A stretch of DNA of 64,000 nt from Zanthoxylum bungeanum (GCA_019454045.1 SKCR01036123.1:1-64000); one strand, 5' to 3'. Positions 1-13,324 are shown, counted from the first letter of the stretch. Notes: generated from the letters alone by a model not told the origin. Numbers and translations are program-made.

Positions 1-1692
1 GTATGAAATTCGGCCAAGGAAGGAGACCCAGTCTAGGGTTTCAATTTTTCATCTAATGAGTTCTTGGCAAAAGTGTGTGTGTCTAGCCTTTTGTTTTTTA
101 CCAAAAGTAAAACCTTTTCACCTTTTACCCTAACCTTGTAGAGTTTGGTAAATGGTTTCTAAAAGTAAAAACAAGGTAGTTGTGTGGTGGGAACACCTAC
201 CACACTTTTGGCTCCAAATATTTGAATCCGAAATTCAAATATCTCTACGGGCATTTGACGCGGCTCGGTTCCGTTTAATCCGATTAAACGATCCTTCGTC
301 GCTAAATAATTAAATCCAATTTAATTAAATAACGATGCCTCGAAATATATTACGAACGTCGTTCACGAACTAATTCTCTAATTAATTCGTTCGTTCGCAT
401 TAAAGTCCGACTTTAATCTCGTAATGAAATCCAATCCATTTTAATATATCCGATATATTAATTTTAGCCCGTTTGAATAAATTAAATAGAAAAATCAAAT
501 TTAACTATTAAATTTATTTTACCGATTAATTCCAAATTAATCGCGTTCTTTCGCCACTGTACACTTTTAATCCCAGATTAAACAAAGCCCATATTAATCC
601 CAGATTAATTTTCTCTCTCTTAATTAATCCCAGATAATTCCAATTTAAGTCAACTGTCATCGGTGAATCCTTGGGAAGCGACCCAAGAGATCTCTGGATA
701 TGTTGGCAGTAAATCTGATAATCGGACTATCCGATAAAGCGAGTACCTCGTACTATGTGCTTACCGATTTACAAGACATGGTTGGCTTCTAGCAAAGCAC
801 CGTGCCTACCCAATTCTCCAGAAATATTCTTACTGGAATATATAATCTATGTCAGACGTAGAATACCTAGTATCTCGTATTTCGATCCAGTATCTGATGT
901 CACGTGCTAGGCCGGGGCTGGGGGGAATAGTGTCTGCCCCGTACGAAGCACATATCGGATATCAAACAACTAGTCTCTTTGAATCGGATAATCATGACCT
1001 TGTCACATTATCCCGATGGTTGCAACACAATAGAGAACGAGTTATGAATCCCTGCGTGATCATCATCTCCATATGTCTGGAGTGAGTGATACTTCCGTCT
1101 TGACATCACATCCAATACACTACGATTCTCGATAAACCCAATAGAGGCGTACACAGAACCTGTTAAAGCCCTGGACGACCAAAACCAAAGTTTACCGATT
1201 GTCGCAAGTATTAGCGATGTAAGTCTCAGGTTAAGACCAAATACATCTACCCTGACGCGGACTCCCGTAGACACATATACATACTACCAATGGGATTCCG
1301 CGGGGTCTATCCAGAGCGAAGCTGTTTTCCGTACCATCGGTAAAACACAACCTCCTATTGCACTTGCATAAGTATCCTATACTTAAACATATGAGAACTG
1401 TGCCGTTATGCCTCACAACGCGCACAAGTGCAATACTAGTCTATTCCGCATTATCGATGTCCAGTCTCGATAATACTACGACTAGGGATATTTAATGATT
1501 AAACCTTTATGGATTGATACTGTCTCATATCATCTCAATCCGGAACTAATCATATGGACTTTTACCATTTATATGTCATAGTAATATGAATTACGAAATG
1601 ATAAAAGACAATTTCAATATTATATAGTCAATTTTGTACAAAACACAATGTCTTTTACAAACAGTGACGCTATGGGTCATAATTGTCTAACA
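1..1692 (-). repeat. copia-1 3' LTR of element 1 (partial)
   Basis: The LTR reads TGTTAGACAATTATGACCC from position 1692 on the minus strand and runs off the left edge. It is nearly identical to 7899-9586. It contains a CACGTG G-box core at 901-906, conserved in the other full LTRs of the family. About 250 bp of the LTR is missing to the left. The short open frames inside it are incidental. Confidence 0.95.
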
Positions 1693-1705
1693 ATCTCCCA
1701 CTTGG
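1693..1705 (-). other. polypurine tract of copia-1 element 1
   Basis: On the minus strand the sequence is AAGTGGGAGAT immediately before the LTR start TGTTAG. The same tract precedes the LTR starts at 55851 and 63896. It is the expected plus-strand priming site for reverse transcription. Confidence 0.85.
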
Positions 1706-1706
1706 C

Positions 1707-4700
1707 CTATAGCCAGTCACTCAAGCATCTAACACCTGAACTATGTATGTGCTTCTCAAACTTTTGCTGTGAAATAGCTTTCGTCAGCGGGTCTGCAATG
1801 TTGTCATCTGATGCGACCTTCTCGATCTTCACATCGCCACGATGTATGATCTCACAAATCAGATGGAAACGTCGAAGAACATGCTGGATCGTTGATGAGA
1901 CCGTGGTTCCTTAGCCTGCGCTATAGCCCCATTATTGTCACAAAAAATGGAACGGGCTCAGCTGCTAACGAAACTACTCCTAATCCAATTAGGAATTTAC
2001 GGATCCAAACTGCCTCTTTTGCTGCTTCAGATGCAGCAATATACTTCGCTTCTGTTGTTGAATCGGCAACAGTCTCTTGTGGAGGATTTCCAGCTTACTG
2101 CTCCGTTGTTCAAACAAAATATGTACCCGGATTGCGACTTAGAGTCGTCTTTATCGGTTTGGAAACTTGCATCGGTATACCCAGTTACCTCAAGTTCTCC
2201 ATCTCCATAAATCAAGAAGGCATCCTTAGTTCGTCTAAGATACTTAAGGATGTTCTTAACTGCCATCCAGTGACCATCACCTGGATCGGCCTGATAGCGA
2301 CTACACATGCTCAAAACATACGAGACATCAGGTCGAGTACATATCATGGCATACATGATCGATCCGACTGCCGAGGCGAACGGTATCCGACTCATGCTAT
2401 TTCTCTCATCTTGAGTTTAGGACACATGTCCTTAGATAGAGAGATGCCATGTGACACTGGTAACAGTCCCCTCTTGGACTGATCCATGTTGAAATCTTTT
2501 CAACACTTTGTCAATGTACGTACTCTGAGAGAGTCCAAGCAGCTTTCTAGATCTATCCCTGTAGATCTTTATTCCTAGAATAAAGGCTGCTTCTCCCAGA
2601 TCTTTCATGGAGAATTTTAATGAAAGCCAAGCTTTCACCGATGTTAACATGGGAATGTCATTGCCCATAAGCAATACATCGTCAACATAAAGGACAATGA
2701 ATGTCAGTGCGCTCCCACTAACCTTTTTATATACACAAGGATCATCCTCGTTTTGAATGAAATCATATTCTTTTATGATCTCATCAAAACGTTGGTTCCA
2801 TGACCGCGATGCTTGCTTCAGTCCATAAATGGACCGATTTAACTTACAAACCTTGTTTGCAAGTTTAGGCACGATAAAACCATCAGGCTGTTGCATATAT
2901 AAACATCCTCCAAAAGGTTTCCGTTAAGGAAAGCGGTTTTAACGTCCATCTGCCATATCTCGTAATCGAAATATGCAACAATAGCAAGCATTATCCGAAT
3001 GGATTTAATCATGGCAACGGGTGAGAAAGTTTCGTCGTAATCGACACCATGTCGTTGACGATAACCCTTCGCTACAAGCCTAGCTTTGTACGTTTGTACG
3101 TTGCCTTCCATGTCGGTCTTCTTCTTGAAGATCCATTTGCATCCAATAGGCTTTACGCCTTCTGGTGCATCAACCAGTGTCCAAACTTGGTTGGTATACA
3201 TGGAATCCATTTCGGACTTCATGGCCTCTTGCCATAAAGTGGAATAATCGATATCTTGTATCGCTCCTCATACGTAGCCGGTTCATCTTCCTCAATGAGA
3301 TTAATATCTACATGAGGCGAGATCAGAAACCCATACCTCTCAGGTTGGTTCCTAACTCTCTCCGACCTACGCGGTCCTTGTGTAATAGAAGATTGTGGTA
3401 CAGTCTCATCCCGGATGGACTGTTCTTGTTCCGTTGAGGATTCTATGCCAGGAACAGTATCACTCCGATTTTCATCGAGTTCTACTTTCCTCCCACTTAC
3501 CACTGTATTTAGGAATTCCTTCTCAAGGAAAACCGCATGTAGAGCAAACAAATACTTTGTCTCTCGTCGGGGTGATAGAAGTAATATCCTTTGGTTTTCC
3601 CTAGGATATCCTACGAATAGGCATTTATCCGATTTGGGTTCAAGTTTGGTACCTTCCAAACGTTGACGTATGCCCAGCATCCCAAATCTTTAGGAATGAG
3701 AAAACCGGTTTCTTTCCTGTCCATATCTCATATGGTGTCTGTTGTACAGACTTTGACGGAACCTTATTCAAAATAAGAACTGCACTGTTTAATGCATATC
3801 CCCAGAAGGAAATAGGTAGCTCAGTGCGACTCATCATAGACCTTACCATGTCCAACAGAGTTCGGTTCTCCTCCGTTGATACACCGTTTAATTGCGGTGT
3901 TCCAGGAGGAGTCCACTGTGAAAGAATACCATATTCTTTCAAGTAATCTAGAAACTCATTGCTCAAGTACTCGCCACCACGGTCTGACCGTAATGTCTTT
4001 ATACTCTTGCCGGTCTGTGTTTTTCAACTTCGTGTCGAAACTCTTTGAATTTCTCAAAAGTTTCCGACTTGTGTCTCATAAGATACACATAACCATAACG
4101 CGATGCATCATCCGTAAAGGTTACGAAGTATTCGAATCCACCTCTAGCCTGGCTAGACATGGGCCCACAAACGTCACTATGAACGAGGGCTAACAGTTCG
4201 GTGGCGTGTACACCTTTACCGCTAAAAGGTGATTTAGGCATTTTCCTAATAAGCAAGATTCGCAGACGTCATATGAATTTGGATCAAATCCGTCCAAGTA
4301 CCCACTCTTCGAAAGTGTGGATATGCGAGTCTTGTTAATGTGTCCCAGACGACAATGCCACATGTAAGTCTCATCTTTGTTACTTAGTTTGAGCATTTTG
4401 TTTGTTACATTATATGTTTGAGATTGATTTATATTCAAAATATAAAGACCATTATTAGCATCAGCTGAACATATCTCAAAATCATTTTATAAACAAAACA
4501 CCCAGTGTTTCGGAATACAAAAGTGTACCCGCATTGGGTCAAACAAGATACAGAGATAATATTCCTAGTCAAACTAGGTACATAATAACAGTCTGATGAT
4601 AGTTTAAGTACATGTCCAGAAGGCAGTTCTAAAACAAAAGTGCCCACGGCCAAAACAGCAACATGTGTCCCATTTCCAACACGCAGATCAATCTCTCCTG

Positions 4701-5674
4701 AAGCCAGTCTCCTGCTAATCTGCAGATCCTGCGCATCAGTACATATATGAGTACCACAACCAGAATCAAAAATCCAATTTTTAAAACTAGAAGTAGCCAT
4801 GTTTATCACAATAAAAACATACCTGAGGCAGGTGCCTTGCCGCCTTTATCTCCTTCTGAAGCGCCTTGTACTCGCGGCAGTCACGCTTCCAGTGACCCCG
4901 CTTGCCGCACTGTAGGCAAACATCTTGAGATTTGTCCTTTGGCTTCCCAGAAGCCTTTGACTTTTTGGCCTTGCCCTTTTGCATATGCTTCTTCTTTCGC
5001 ACACCTCCAGTTGCCTTGGGCCCAGCCCTAGGTCCATGAGATTGTCGATGCAAAGTGCGCCTCGCGCTTGTTGCCCTTTTGAAGCTCCTTTTCAGCCACC
5101 TTGAGAGTTGACAGTAATTCTCCAAGAGTATCACTGGGTGTTCATCAAATTATAATTTATGATGAACTGTCTCCAGGAATCGGGGAGGAGAGATTGCAGG
5201 ACCATGTCCACAGTAATCTCTGCCTCAAAGACAATCCCCATGTTGGCCAGCTCATCGATGTCGCGACCATCTGAGCCACGTGGGACTCAACGGACATGCC
5301 ATCTGTCATGCGTGAGCGAAAGAGCTTCTTGACTAACTCGTACCTCTGCATCCTCTTGTTAGAGCGATGCAGATCTTGCAACCTTGCTAACATATTATAA
5401 GGATCCAAGTCCCTATTTTGTCTGCGAAAGTGCTGAGTCATCGAAGCAAGCATAATTGACTGGGTTGTGTCACAATCATCACTGTGAGTCTTCCAAAGCT
5501 CCAGCTCAAGTGTCTCAGTCGGTCCGGTTTTTGGCCCAAGAGGTCTTTGTAAGTATACAACAGCCTCTCTGAACCTAGGACAATCCTAAGGTTCATTTCC
5601 TAATCAGCAAAATTTGTACCCTTGAAGACATTATCTCCCATGATAATATCACAGACATTTCCTTTGCCAGTCAT
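1707..5674 (-). pseudogene. gag-pol: copia-1 gag-pol polyprotein, element 1 (broken)
   Basis: In an intact relative this encodes capsid/nucleocapsid, protease, integrase, reverse transcriptase and RNase H. The start chosen is the ATG at 5674 (MTGKGNV), matched at 51915 and 59930. Visible parts: gag core about 5453-5157; zinc knuckle CX2CX4HX4C at 4918-4877; protease DSG at 4767; GAG-pre-integrase HCRLGH with CESC about 4365-4260; integrase first Asp (HSDVCGP) near 4175 and SDRGGEY near 3990; RT from about 3222 with YVDD at 2689-2678; RNase H GYTDASF near 2190 and DSTTEAKY near 2050; stop after SDWL at 1709-1707. Gag codon 25 is TAG (5602-5600) where unit 1 of the tandem array has TGG. Domains fall in several frames, so there are multiple indels. 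The third integrase catalytic position near 3880 is also disturbed. The YVDD motif is intact but cannot be reached by translation. Confidence 0.93.
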
Positions 5675-7639
5675 CTTGATCTACGATAGTCTAACTATCT
5701 AGTCAACGATAATGGGTACAGTCTAACTATTACATAGAAAAATAACAATATATTAGTCCAACTAATAAAGTAATATTGACGAATTTATTTGAAAGCGTGT
5801 AAAGCTAAGTATCTGAATCAACTAGCCTTGGCTTTGGCACAACAAGCTTAATGATTCCAGTTAAGCGGGACCCATTGACATGGAAAGTTTCGTAATCAAT
5901 GTCGATGGACAAGAAGTGATCTTGACTTTGGCCAACAAAATCACAACTTGGACAAGACAACCGATATGTAACAAAACCTTCATGATTCAAACACATCCGC
6001 AATTGACAAAGGCCTTGACTTTGGCCAACAAGCCAATGCCAACTTTGGATCTTGAGTAAGAATCACTCAACGGAAGAAAAACGCTTAATATGTTTTTTGA
6101 GGGTTTTTCGCGCGTAAATTGGCATCCAATTTATTATTTTTGATTAGGTCTCATCATACACCCTTCAGCATGCTTCTAAAATATCATAAGGTGCAAAAGT
6201 AAATTAATAACGATATGCGGATGGATATATAAACAGATTGTTCCTAGAACAAATCACTCTCTTTCCTCTCCCCGACTAGAACTATTCTAACTCCTACCCT
6301 TTTACAAAATACAATAAAGAAACCTCATATACATAGAGGGGAATAGGTGAGAAGAGAATTACAAGGAGTAATGAGATTAAAGGCTGGACACGCAGGTCCA
6401 ATTTAATAAATTCTAAACTTATTACAATTTCCAAAATTGCCCTTGCCCTTCTAATATCCATCCGATATACGTTATTCATACATCACATTTATGTATTCAA
6501 TCAAAACATGTTTATTACAATCAATCTAATCCAATTAATTAATCTTTGATTAATGACCATCCAATGTTCAAACAATGATTTGATTTGCGCGAGTCCAACT
6601 CGTTTGAGAATAAATACTTTTGAGTACGTATTCTTGAATTATATCGAACTACAATTTAAATCCAATTTATTTGTATTCAATACTAATTCTTATTTAATTC
6701 CCAATTAAATATTTACACTTATATAATTGCCTTAAAGACTTGGATTCCAAATCCAATCTTGATAGGTCTCAAAGGCCCAATAACATCCAATGTCTTTTTA
6801 ATTAAAGTCCAATGGGCTTTTAATTGATTCTTAAGGCATGGGCTTTGGCCATAATGGATCAAACCCAAAATGCCAAGGCCCAATAGGAATCACCCTATTG
6901 CCATCAAATCAATTTAGGCCCATTAGGCCCAATCAAATACTTTAAAGGGTCAAGTGATGTATTTGGACTTCATGGAATTGGTTTTGGGCCCAATTGGATC
7001 CAATCCAAAAGTCCAAAACCAAACTTGGTCAAACCAAGCCCATTAGGCCCAAATACACACTTTTAGCCCAATTCATTTTTAAAGGCATATTTACATAATT
7101 ATAATATTCCAAATATCACAATTATTTTAATTAAAGTGTATTAGCCATAATTAATTAATTAAACTCAATATTTCCAAAATATTAATTAACTTAATTAATC
7201 ATGCTTAAACTAATAATTCATGCTTAACATAAAATCAAGCCAAAAACACATCATGGCATGCTTGAGACATATTGAAGCCTAAGATCATCATTTCATGCTC
7301 AACATGCACTTTGATTTTAACATGAACATTATAGACATTGATTCTAATCATATTAAACCAACTATCATCATTTAAACATGCATCCAAACACATTATTTCA
7401 TGTTACAAAACAAAAACTGCAGTGCATGAAGACAGTAACTTCGGCCATGCTAAGTTATTTTTATTTTTTGTTGCTTTTGATTTATTTGAAATCTAATCAT
7501 GCATAACTCTAAGTTATCATATTGTAAACATACTCAAAACATCAATTTCAAAAAAATCATGCTCAAAATCAAAAAGCCCCAAATATTAAGATTCAAGAAC
7601 CCTAAAATTATCATGCTCAAATTAGGCTCATGATACCAT
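5675..7639 (-). other. untranslated leader of copia-1 element 1
   Basis: This is about 2 kb of AT-rich sequence between PBS and gag. It has two copies of the 17-base motif TTGTTGGCCAAAGTCAA (minus strand; 6031-6015 and 5938-5922) and a dense TGGGCC/TGGGCT cluster at about 6766-7070. Compared with the tandem units it lacks about 290 bp near gag, apparently lost between short repeats resembling ATTCAGA, and the third 17-base motif went with it. An open frame of 65 codons (6002-5805) spans part of it and is broken in the other copies. I do not recognise it. Confidence 0.75.
7625..7638 (-). other. primer-binding site, methionine-tRNA type
   Basis: The minus strand reads TGGTATCATGAGCC one base after the LTR end. 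Plant copia elements typically carry TGGTATCAGAGC, complementary to the 3' end of initiator Met-tRNA. The first eight bases match that and the remainder differs by an inserted T. Confidence 0.8.
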
Positions 7640-9586
7640 TGTTAGTGTTCCTAAACATTATAAGGATCTAATAAGCATGCATAATAAAAGAGTTGATCAT
7701 TATAAGGTGCGGAATATACTTACAATGAGTTTTGGAGCTTTTAAAATGTTTGAGATCCAAGATCTCCAAGATCCAAGCTTTAGGATGAATCCAAGCTTTA
7801 GGATGATTCCAAGCTATTGAGGAGTTTCCCTATCACCTTTGTTCACTTCCAAAGTGCTAGCTTTTGATGATTTGAAATCAAATCAAAGAGAGGAGAGGCT
7901 ATGAAATTCGGCCAGGAAGGAAGACCAGTCTAGGGTTTTCAATTTTTCATCAATGAATGTCTTGGCAAAAGTGTGTGTGTCTAGCCTTTTTGTTTTTCAC
8001 CTTTTAGTAAACCTTTTCACCTTTTACCCTAAACTTGGTAGGTTTGGTAAATGGTTTCTAAAAAGTAAAAACAAGGTAGTTGTGTGGTGGGAACACCTAC
8101 CACACTTTTGGCTCCAAATATTTGAATCGAATCGAAATTCAAATATCTCTACGGGCATTTGACGCGGCTCGGTTCCGTTTAATCCGATTAAACGATCCTT
8201 CATCGCTAAATAATTAAATCCAATTTAATTAAATAACGATGCCTCGTAAATATATTACGAACGTCGTTCACGAACTAATTCTAAATTAATTCGTTCGTTC
8301 GCATTAAAGTCCGACTTTAATCTCGTAATGAAATCCAATGCATTTTAATATATCCGATATATTAATTTTAGCCCGTTTGAATAAATTAAATAGAAAAATC
8401 AAATTTAACTATTAAATTTATTTTACCGATTAATTCCAAATTAATCGCGTTCTTTCGCCATTGTACACTTTTAATCCCAGATTAAACAAAGCCATATTAA
8501 TCCCAGATTAATTTTCTCTCTCTTAATTAATCCCAGATTAATTGCAATTTAAGTCAACTGTCATCGGTGAATCCTTGGAAGCGACCCAAGAGATCTCTGG
8601 ATATGTTGGCAATAAATCCGATATCGGACTATCCGATAAAGCGAGTACCTCGTACTACGTGCTTACCGATTTACAAGACATGGTTGGCTTCTAGCAAAGC
8701 ACCGTGCCTACCCAATTCTCCAGAAATATTCTTACTGGAATATATATCTATGTCAGACGTAGAATACCTAGTATCTCGTATTTCGATCCAGTATCAGATG
8801 TCACGTGCTAGGCCTGGGGCTGGAATAGTGTCTGCCCCGTACGAAGCACATATCGGATATCAAACAACTAGTCTCTTTGAATCGGATAATCATGACCTTG
8901 TCACATTATCCCGATGGTTGCAACACAATAGAGAACGAGTTATGAATCCCTGCGTGATCATCATCTCCATATGTCTGGAGTGATACTTCCGTCTTGACAT
9001 CACATCCAATACACTACGATTCTCGATAAACCCAATAGAGGCGTACACAGAACCTGTTAAAGCCCTGGACGACCAAAACCAAAGTTTACCGATTGTCGCA
9101 AGTATTAGCGATGTAAGTCTCAGGTTAAGACCAAATACATCTACCCTGACGCGGACTCCCATAGACACATATACATACTACCAATGGGATTCCGCGGGGT
9201 CTATCCAGAGCGAAGCTGTTTTCCGTACCATCGGTAAACCACAACCTCCTATTGCACTTGCATAAGTATCCTATACTTAAACATATGAGAACTGTGCCGT
9301 TATGCCCTCACAACGCGCACAAGTGCAATACTAGTCTATTCCGCATTATCGATGTCCAGTCTCGATAATACTATGACTAGGGATATTTAATGATTAAACC
9401 TTTATGGATTGATACTGTCTCATATCATCTCAATCCGGAACTAATCATATGGACTTTTACCATTTATATATCATAGTAAATAATTACGAAATGATAAAAG
9501 ACAATTTCAATATTACATAGTCAATTTTATACAAAACACAATGTCTTTTACAAAACAGTGACGCTATGGGTCATAATTGTCTAACA
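7640..9586 (-). repeat. copia-1 5' LTR of element 1 (1947 bp)
   Basis: Complete LTR: on the minus strand it begins TGTTAGACAATTATGACCC at 9586 and ends CACTAACA at 7640. The G-box core CACGTG lies at 8802-8807. Its outer edge abuts family A LTR sequence directly. Confidence 0.95.
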
Positions 9587-11204
9587 CTCACCCCTCGCAA
9601 GCGAAGACCTCAAACTGTTGGGTTCGGAATGATCCCTTATATATGCCAATTGTAATAAACGGGTTTATGCAATAATATAACCAAGTCTTATGCATCACAT
9701 GCAAGATAATTCAAATAAACACTCGAATTTGCATACCATACACATTAATAGAAATAGTGGAAGCATATTACATTAAGAATTGCGATAATGAAAATTATAA
9801 TGAACAGTTAAAAGCGGGAAAAGCGTTAATAAGTAAATAATGAATAAAAGGAGGGTTAGTCTTGTTGGACAGTTATGACCTATAGCGTCACTATTTGTAA
9901 AAGACATTGTGGTTTTTGTACAAATTAACTATGTAGTAATGGAAATTGCCTTTTATCATTTTGTAATTTACTTACATGGATATATAAATGGTAAAAGTCC
10001 TTATGATTAGTTCCGAATTGATAAGATATGAGACAGTATCAATTCAAAATGATTTAATCATTAAAACAGCCCTAATCGTAGTATTATCGAGATTATACAT
10101 CGATAATACAGAATAACTAGTATTGCACTTGTGCGTGTTATGGAAATGTAACAGTATAGTTCTCATATATTTAAGTATATGATACTTATGCAAGTGCGGT
10201 AGGAGGTTGTGTTTACCGATGGTAAGGAAATAGCTTCGCTCTGGATAGACCCAACAGAATTCCATTGGTAGTGTCACTATGTGTCTATGGGAATCCACAT
10301 CAGGGTAGGTGCATTTGGTCTTAACCTGGGACTTGCATCGTTAGTGCTTGCGACAATCGATACGCTTTGGTTTTGGTCGTCCAGGACTTTAATAGGTTCT
10401 GTGTACGCCTCTTCTGGGTTGATTGAGAATCGTAGTGTATTGGATGTGATATCAAGACGGAAGTACCACTTCAGTCATATGGAGATGATGATCACGCAGG
10501 GATACAGAACTGGTTCTCTATTGTGTTGCAACCATCGTGATAATATGACTTAGTCATGATTATCAGATTAAATAGACCAGTGCTAGATATCCGATATATG
10601 TTTCGTACGGGGCAGACACTAATCCAACCCTAGGCCTTGCATGTGACATCTGATACTGGATCGCTATACGTAATACTACATATACTACGCCTGACAAAGA
10701 TCGTATATTCCATTAAGAATATTTCTGAAGAATTGGGTAGGCACAGTGCTTTGCTAGAGGTCAACCATATCTAGTAAATCGGTAAAAATATAGTACGAGT
10801 TACGTACGTGTTCGGATAGTCCGACGACCGGATTTACTGCCAACATATCCAGGGATCTCTTGGGTCGCTTCCCGAAGATTCACCGAGGATGTATGATTCG
10901 AACTTAAATTGAATGTGATTTAATTTAAGTTCAATTTAATTTGTTTTAATTTAATTTGTGGCATGTATTTTAAATGATTTTAATTATTTAATTTGTGAGA
11001 TGTGATTTAATGGGTTTGGTGTGTTTTAAAATAGAGGTCCAACAAGCGAACCCGAAGCGAAACAGGCGAGTTAAATCCGATTAAATGCTAATTTCCAACT
11101 TTACCCTTCCAACGTCCGTTTCCCGCGGTTTTCACAATCAAAGAGGTAGTGTCTCCATACGAGACTCATCATCGGGACTTACATGTAAAAATGCAGTGCC
11201 TACA
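9587..11204 (-). repeat. A1 3' LTR remnant, interrupted by copia-1 LTR fragment
   Basis: 9587-9862 matches the early part of the A LTR (compare 34023 onward). About 11010-11204 matches its other end, finishing GCAGTGCCTACA. Roughly 2 kb of the LTR middle is missing and in its place is a plus-strand copia-1 LTR fragment. About 100 bp at 10906-11010 is AT-rich and unassigned. Confidence 0.8.
9863..10905 (+). repeat. truncated copia-1 LTR (first ~1.04 kb)
   Basis: It starts with the family terminus TGTTGGACAGTTATGACC and follows the LTR at 45945 for about 1.03 kb up to GATTCGAA, where homology stops. The last ~0.9 kb of the LTR and the interior are absent. The G-box is mutated to CATGTG (10640-10645). 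No target duplication is recognisable. Confidence 0.85.
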
Positions 11205-11218
11205 GTCGCCCCCACTTT
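11205..11218 (-). other. polypurine tract of A1
   Basis: The minus strand reads AAAGTGGGGGCGAC directly before the LTR start TGTAGGCACTGCA. It is the same position and motif as in A2 (28843-28856). Confidence 0.8.
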
Positions 11219-11240
11219 GATGGGACTTGTGAAGTGTGTG

Positions 11241-13186
11241 ACAATTGTTGGTGTTTCTAAAACATGTCCTAAGATCATATAAGCATGAAAATAAGAATGA
11301 ATAATGAAGAAGAGTGGCGGAATCACACTTACATCGATCAGTTTGTGGATCCGTTGAGCAATAAATTTTTCCCTTTGTGAAGTCCTAGATTCGGCCAACA
11401 AGAGGAATGGAGCTCCAAGCTTTAATTTGTCCTTACAAGCTCTTGAATGGGTTTCCCTTATCACCTCTTTGTGATTCAATAAGAGTGCTAGCCCTTAGAA
11501 GGTATTTGCAACAAAAACCTTCAAGATCTATCTCTCAAAATTCTAAGAAAATGAAAGAGAATGGAGAGCAAAACTTATGCAAAGTTTCGGCCAAGGTGGT
11601 ATGAATGAGTGAGAGAGATGTTTTGACTTGTTTTTTTTTAAAAAATAATAATAAACAAAACAATTACCAAAATGTGTGGATTTGGTTAAAGTCTTACATG
11701 TCATAGATTTTGGTGTGTCTTACACTCCACTCTAACTACCATACCTAAACACATCAATCAAAGTGACATGAGATGTGATGGTTGATGTGACATGTGGGCC
11801 CCACTCGATTTCGAATGCGAGTGGACCCACAAACACTCCCGGGCTCGGGTTCGCTAATTCCGAATTAACGAACTTCCGTCGCGATGTTATTTAAATCAAA
11901 TTTAATTAAATAATTATGCCTAGTAAAATTACTATTCACATCGCTAACGAATTAATTCTAAATTAACTCGTTTGCCCAAATTAAAATCTAATTTTAATTT
12001 CACGTCGAAATCTAATTCCGAATAATATATCGAATATATTATTTTGATGATTAATTCCAAATTAATCTTTCTCTCTCTCTTCAAATAGTACTTTATCCAA
12101 GATAAATCTCTCCGTAATTAATCCCAGATTAATTAAGTTCGAATCAAACGTCATTGGTGAATCTTCGGAAAGCGACCCAAGATCTCCGGATATGTTGGCA
12201 GTAAATACGGTCGTCAGACTATCCGAACACGTACGTACCTCGTACTACGTTTTTACCGATTTACGAGACAAGTTGGCTTCTAGCAAAGCGCCATGTCAAC
12301 CCAATTCTCCAGAAATATTCTTACTGGAATATACGATCTATAGCAGGCGTAGTATACCGTAGTATTGCGTATTGCGATCCAGTATCAGATGTCACGTGCA
12401 AGGCCTGGGGCTGGAATAGTGTTTGCCCCGTACGAAGCATATATCGGATACCAAGCAACTAGTCTATTTGAATCGGATAATCATGACCTTGTCATACTAT
12501 CCCGATGGTTGCAACACTATAGAGAACCAGTTCTGAATCACTGCGTGATCATCATCTCCATATGTCTGCAGTGATACTTCTGTCTTGGCATCACATCTAA
12601 TACACTACGATTCTCAATGAACCCAGCAGAGGCGTATACAGAACCTGTTAAATCCCTGGATGACCAAAACCAAAGTTTACCAATTGTCGTAAGTACTAGC
12701 GATGCAAGTCTCAGGTTAAGACCAAATACACCTACCCTGAAGCGGACTCCCATTGATACATATACATACTACCAAAGGGATTCCGCGGGGTCTATCCAGA
12801 GCGAAGCTGTTTTCCATACCATCGGTAAAACCCAATCTCCTATCGCACTTGCAAAAGTATCATATACTTAAACATATGAGAACTATGCTGTTATGCCCTC
12901 ACAACGCGTACAAGTGCAATACTAGTCTATTCCGCATTATCGATGTCCAGTCTCGACAATACTATGACTAGGGATTTTTAATGATTAAACCTTTATGGAT
13001 TGATACTGTCTCATATCATCTCAATCCGGAACTAATCATATGGACTTTTACCATTTATATATATCAAAGTAAATGAATCATAAATCGGTAAAAGGCAATT
13101 TCATTATTACATAGTTAATTTTATACAAAAAACACAATGTCTTTTACAAACAGTGACGCTATGGGTCATAATTATCCAACAACAAT
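11241..13186 (-). mobile_element. copia-1 solo LTR with TSD ACAAT
   Basis: The LTR is 11246-13181 (1936 bp, TG...CA on both strands), flanked by ACAAT at 11241-11245 and 13182-13186. The paralogous empty site is in A2 near 28878, where GTGTGACAATGACAATCC runs uninterrupted. No internal domain is present, so this is the product of LTR-LTR recombination of a full insertion. G-box at 12392-12397. Confidence 0.95.
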
Positions 13187-13324
13187 GACAATCCTATCAA
13201 AGTACGTGCAATGCATTTTTACTTACCTGGCTTGCCAGCTACCACCTTGTTTGCATGTTGCTCTTAACTGAATTTGATGGTGTGCCATTCCTGGCGTGCT
13301 AAATCCTGTACCTGGGGCGTCGCA

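Larger units (their letters stand above)
1..9586 (-). mobile_element. Ty1/copia LTR retrotransposon (copia-1, element 1), decayed, left end cut by window
   Basis: The order on the minus strand is 5' LTR (7640-9586), PBS, long leader, gag-pol (5674 down to 1707), PPT and 3' LTR (1692 down to position 1 and beyond). Bases 1-1692 match 7899-9586 closely throughout, which establishes the LTR pair. The order protease, integrase, RT, RNase H within pol defines Ty1/copia. The right flank (ctcac then ccctcgc) is family A LTR sequence, as seen intact at 34020, so the element inserted into A1. The expected TSD is CTCAC; its left copy lies outside the window. The coding region is broken by stops and frameshifts, so the copy is non-autonomous. 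Lineage within copia (Tork or TAR-like) is a guess from the RT sequence. Confidence 0.95.

Noticed and set aside
849..1425. Short open frames repeated at 849, 8567, 12365, 46486, 50502 and 56187.
   Set aside because: They are the same LTR segment read in each copy. They lie in both orientations relative to the element and are broken variably.
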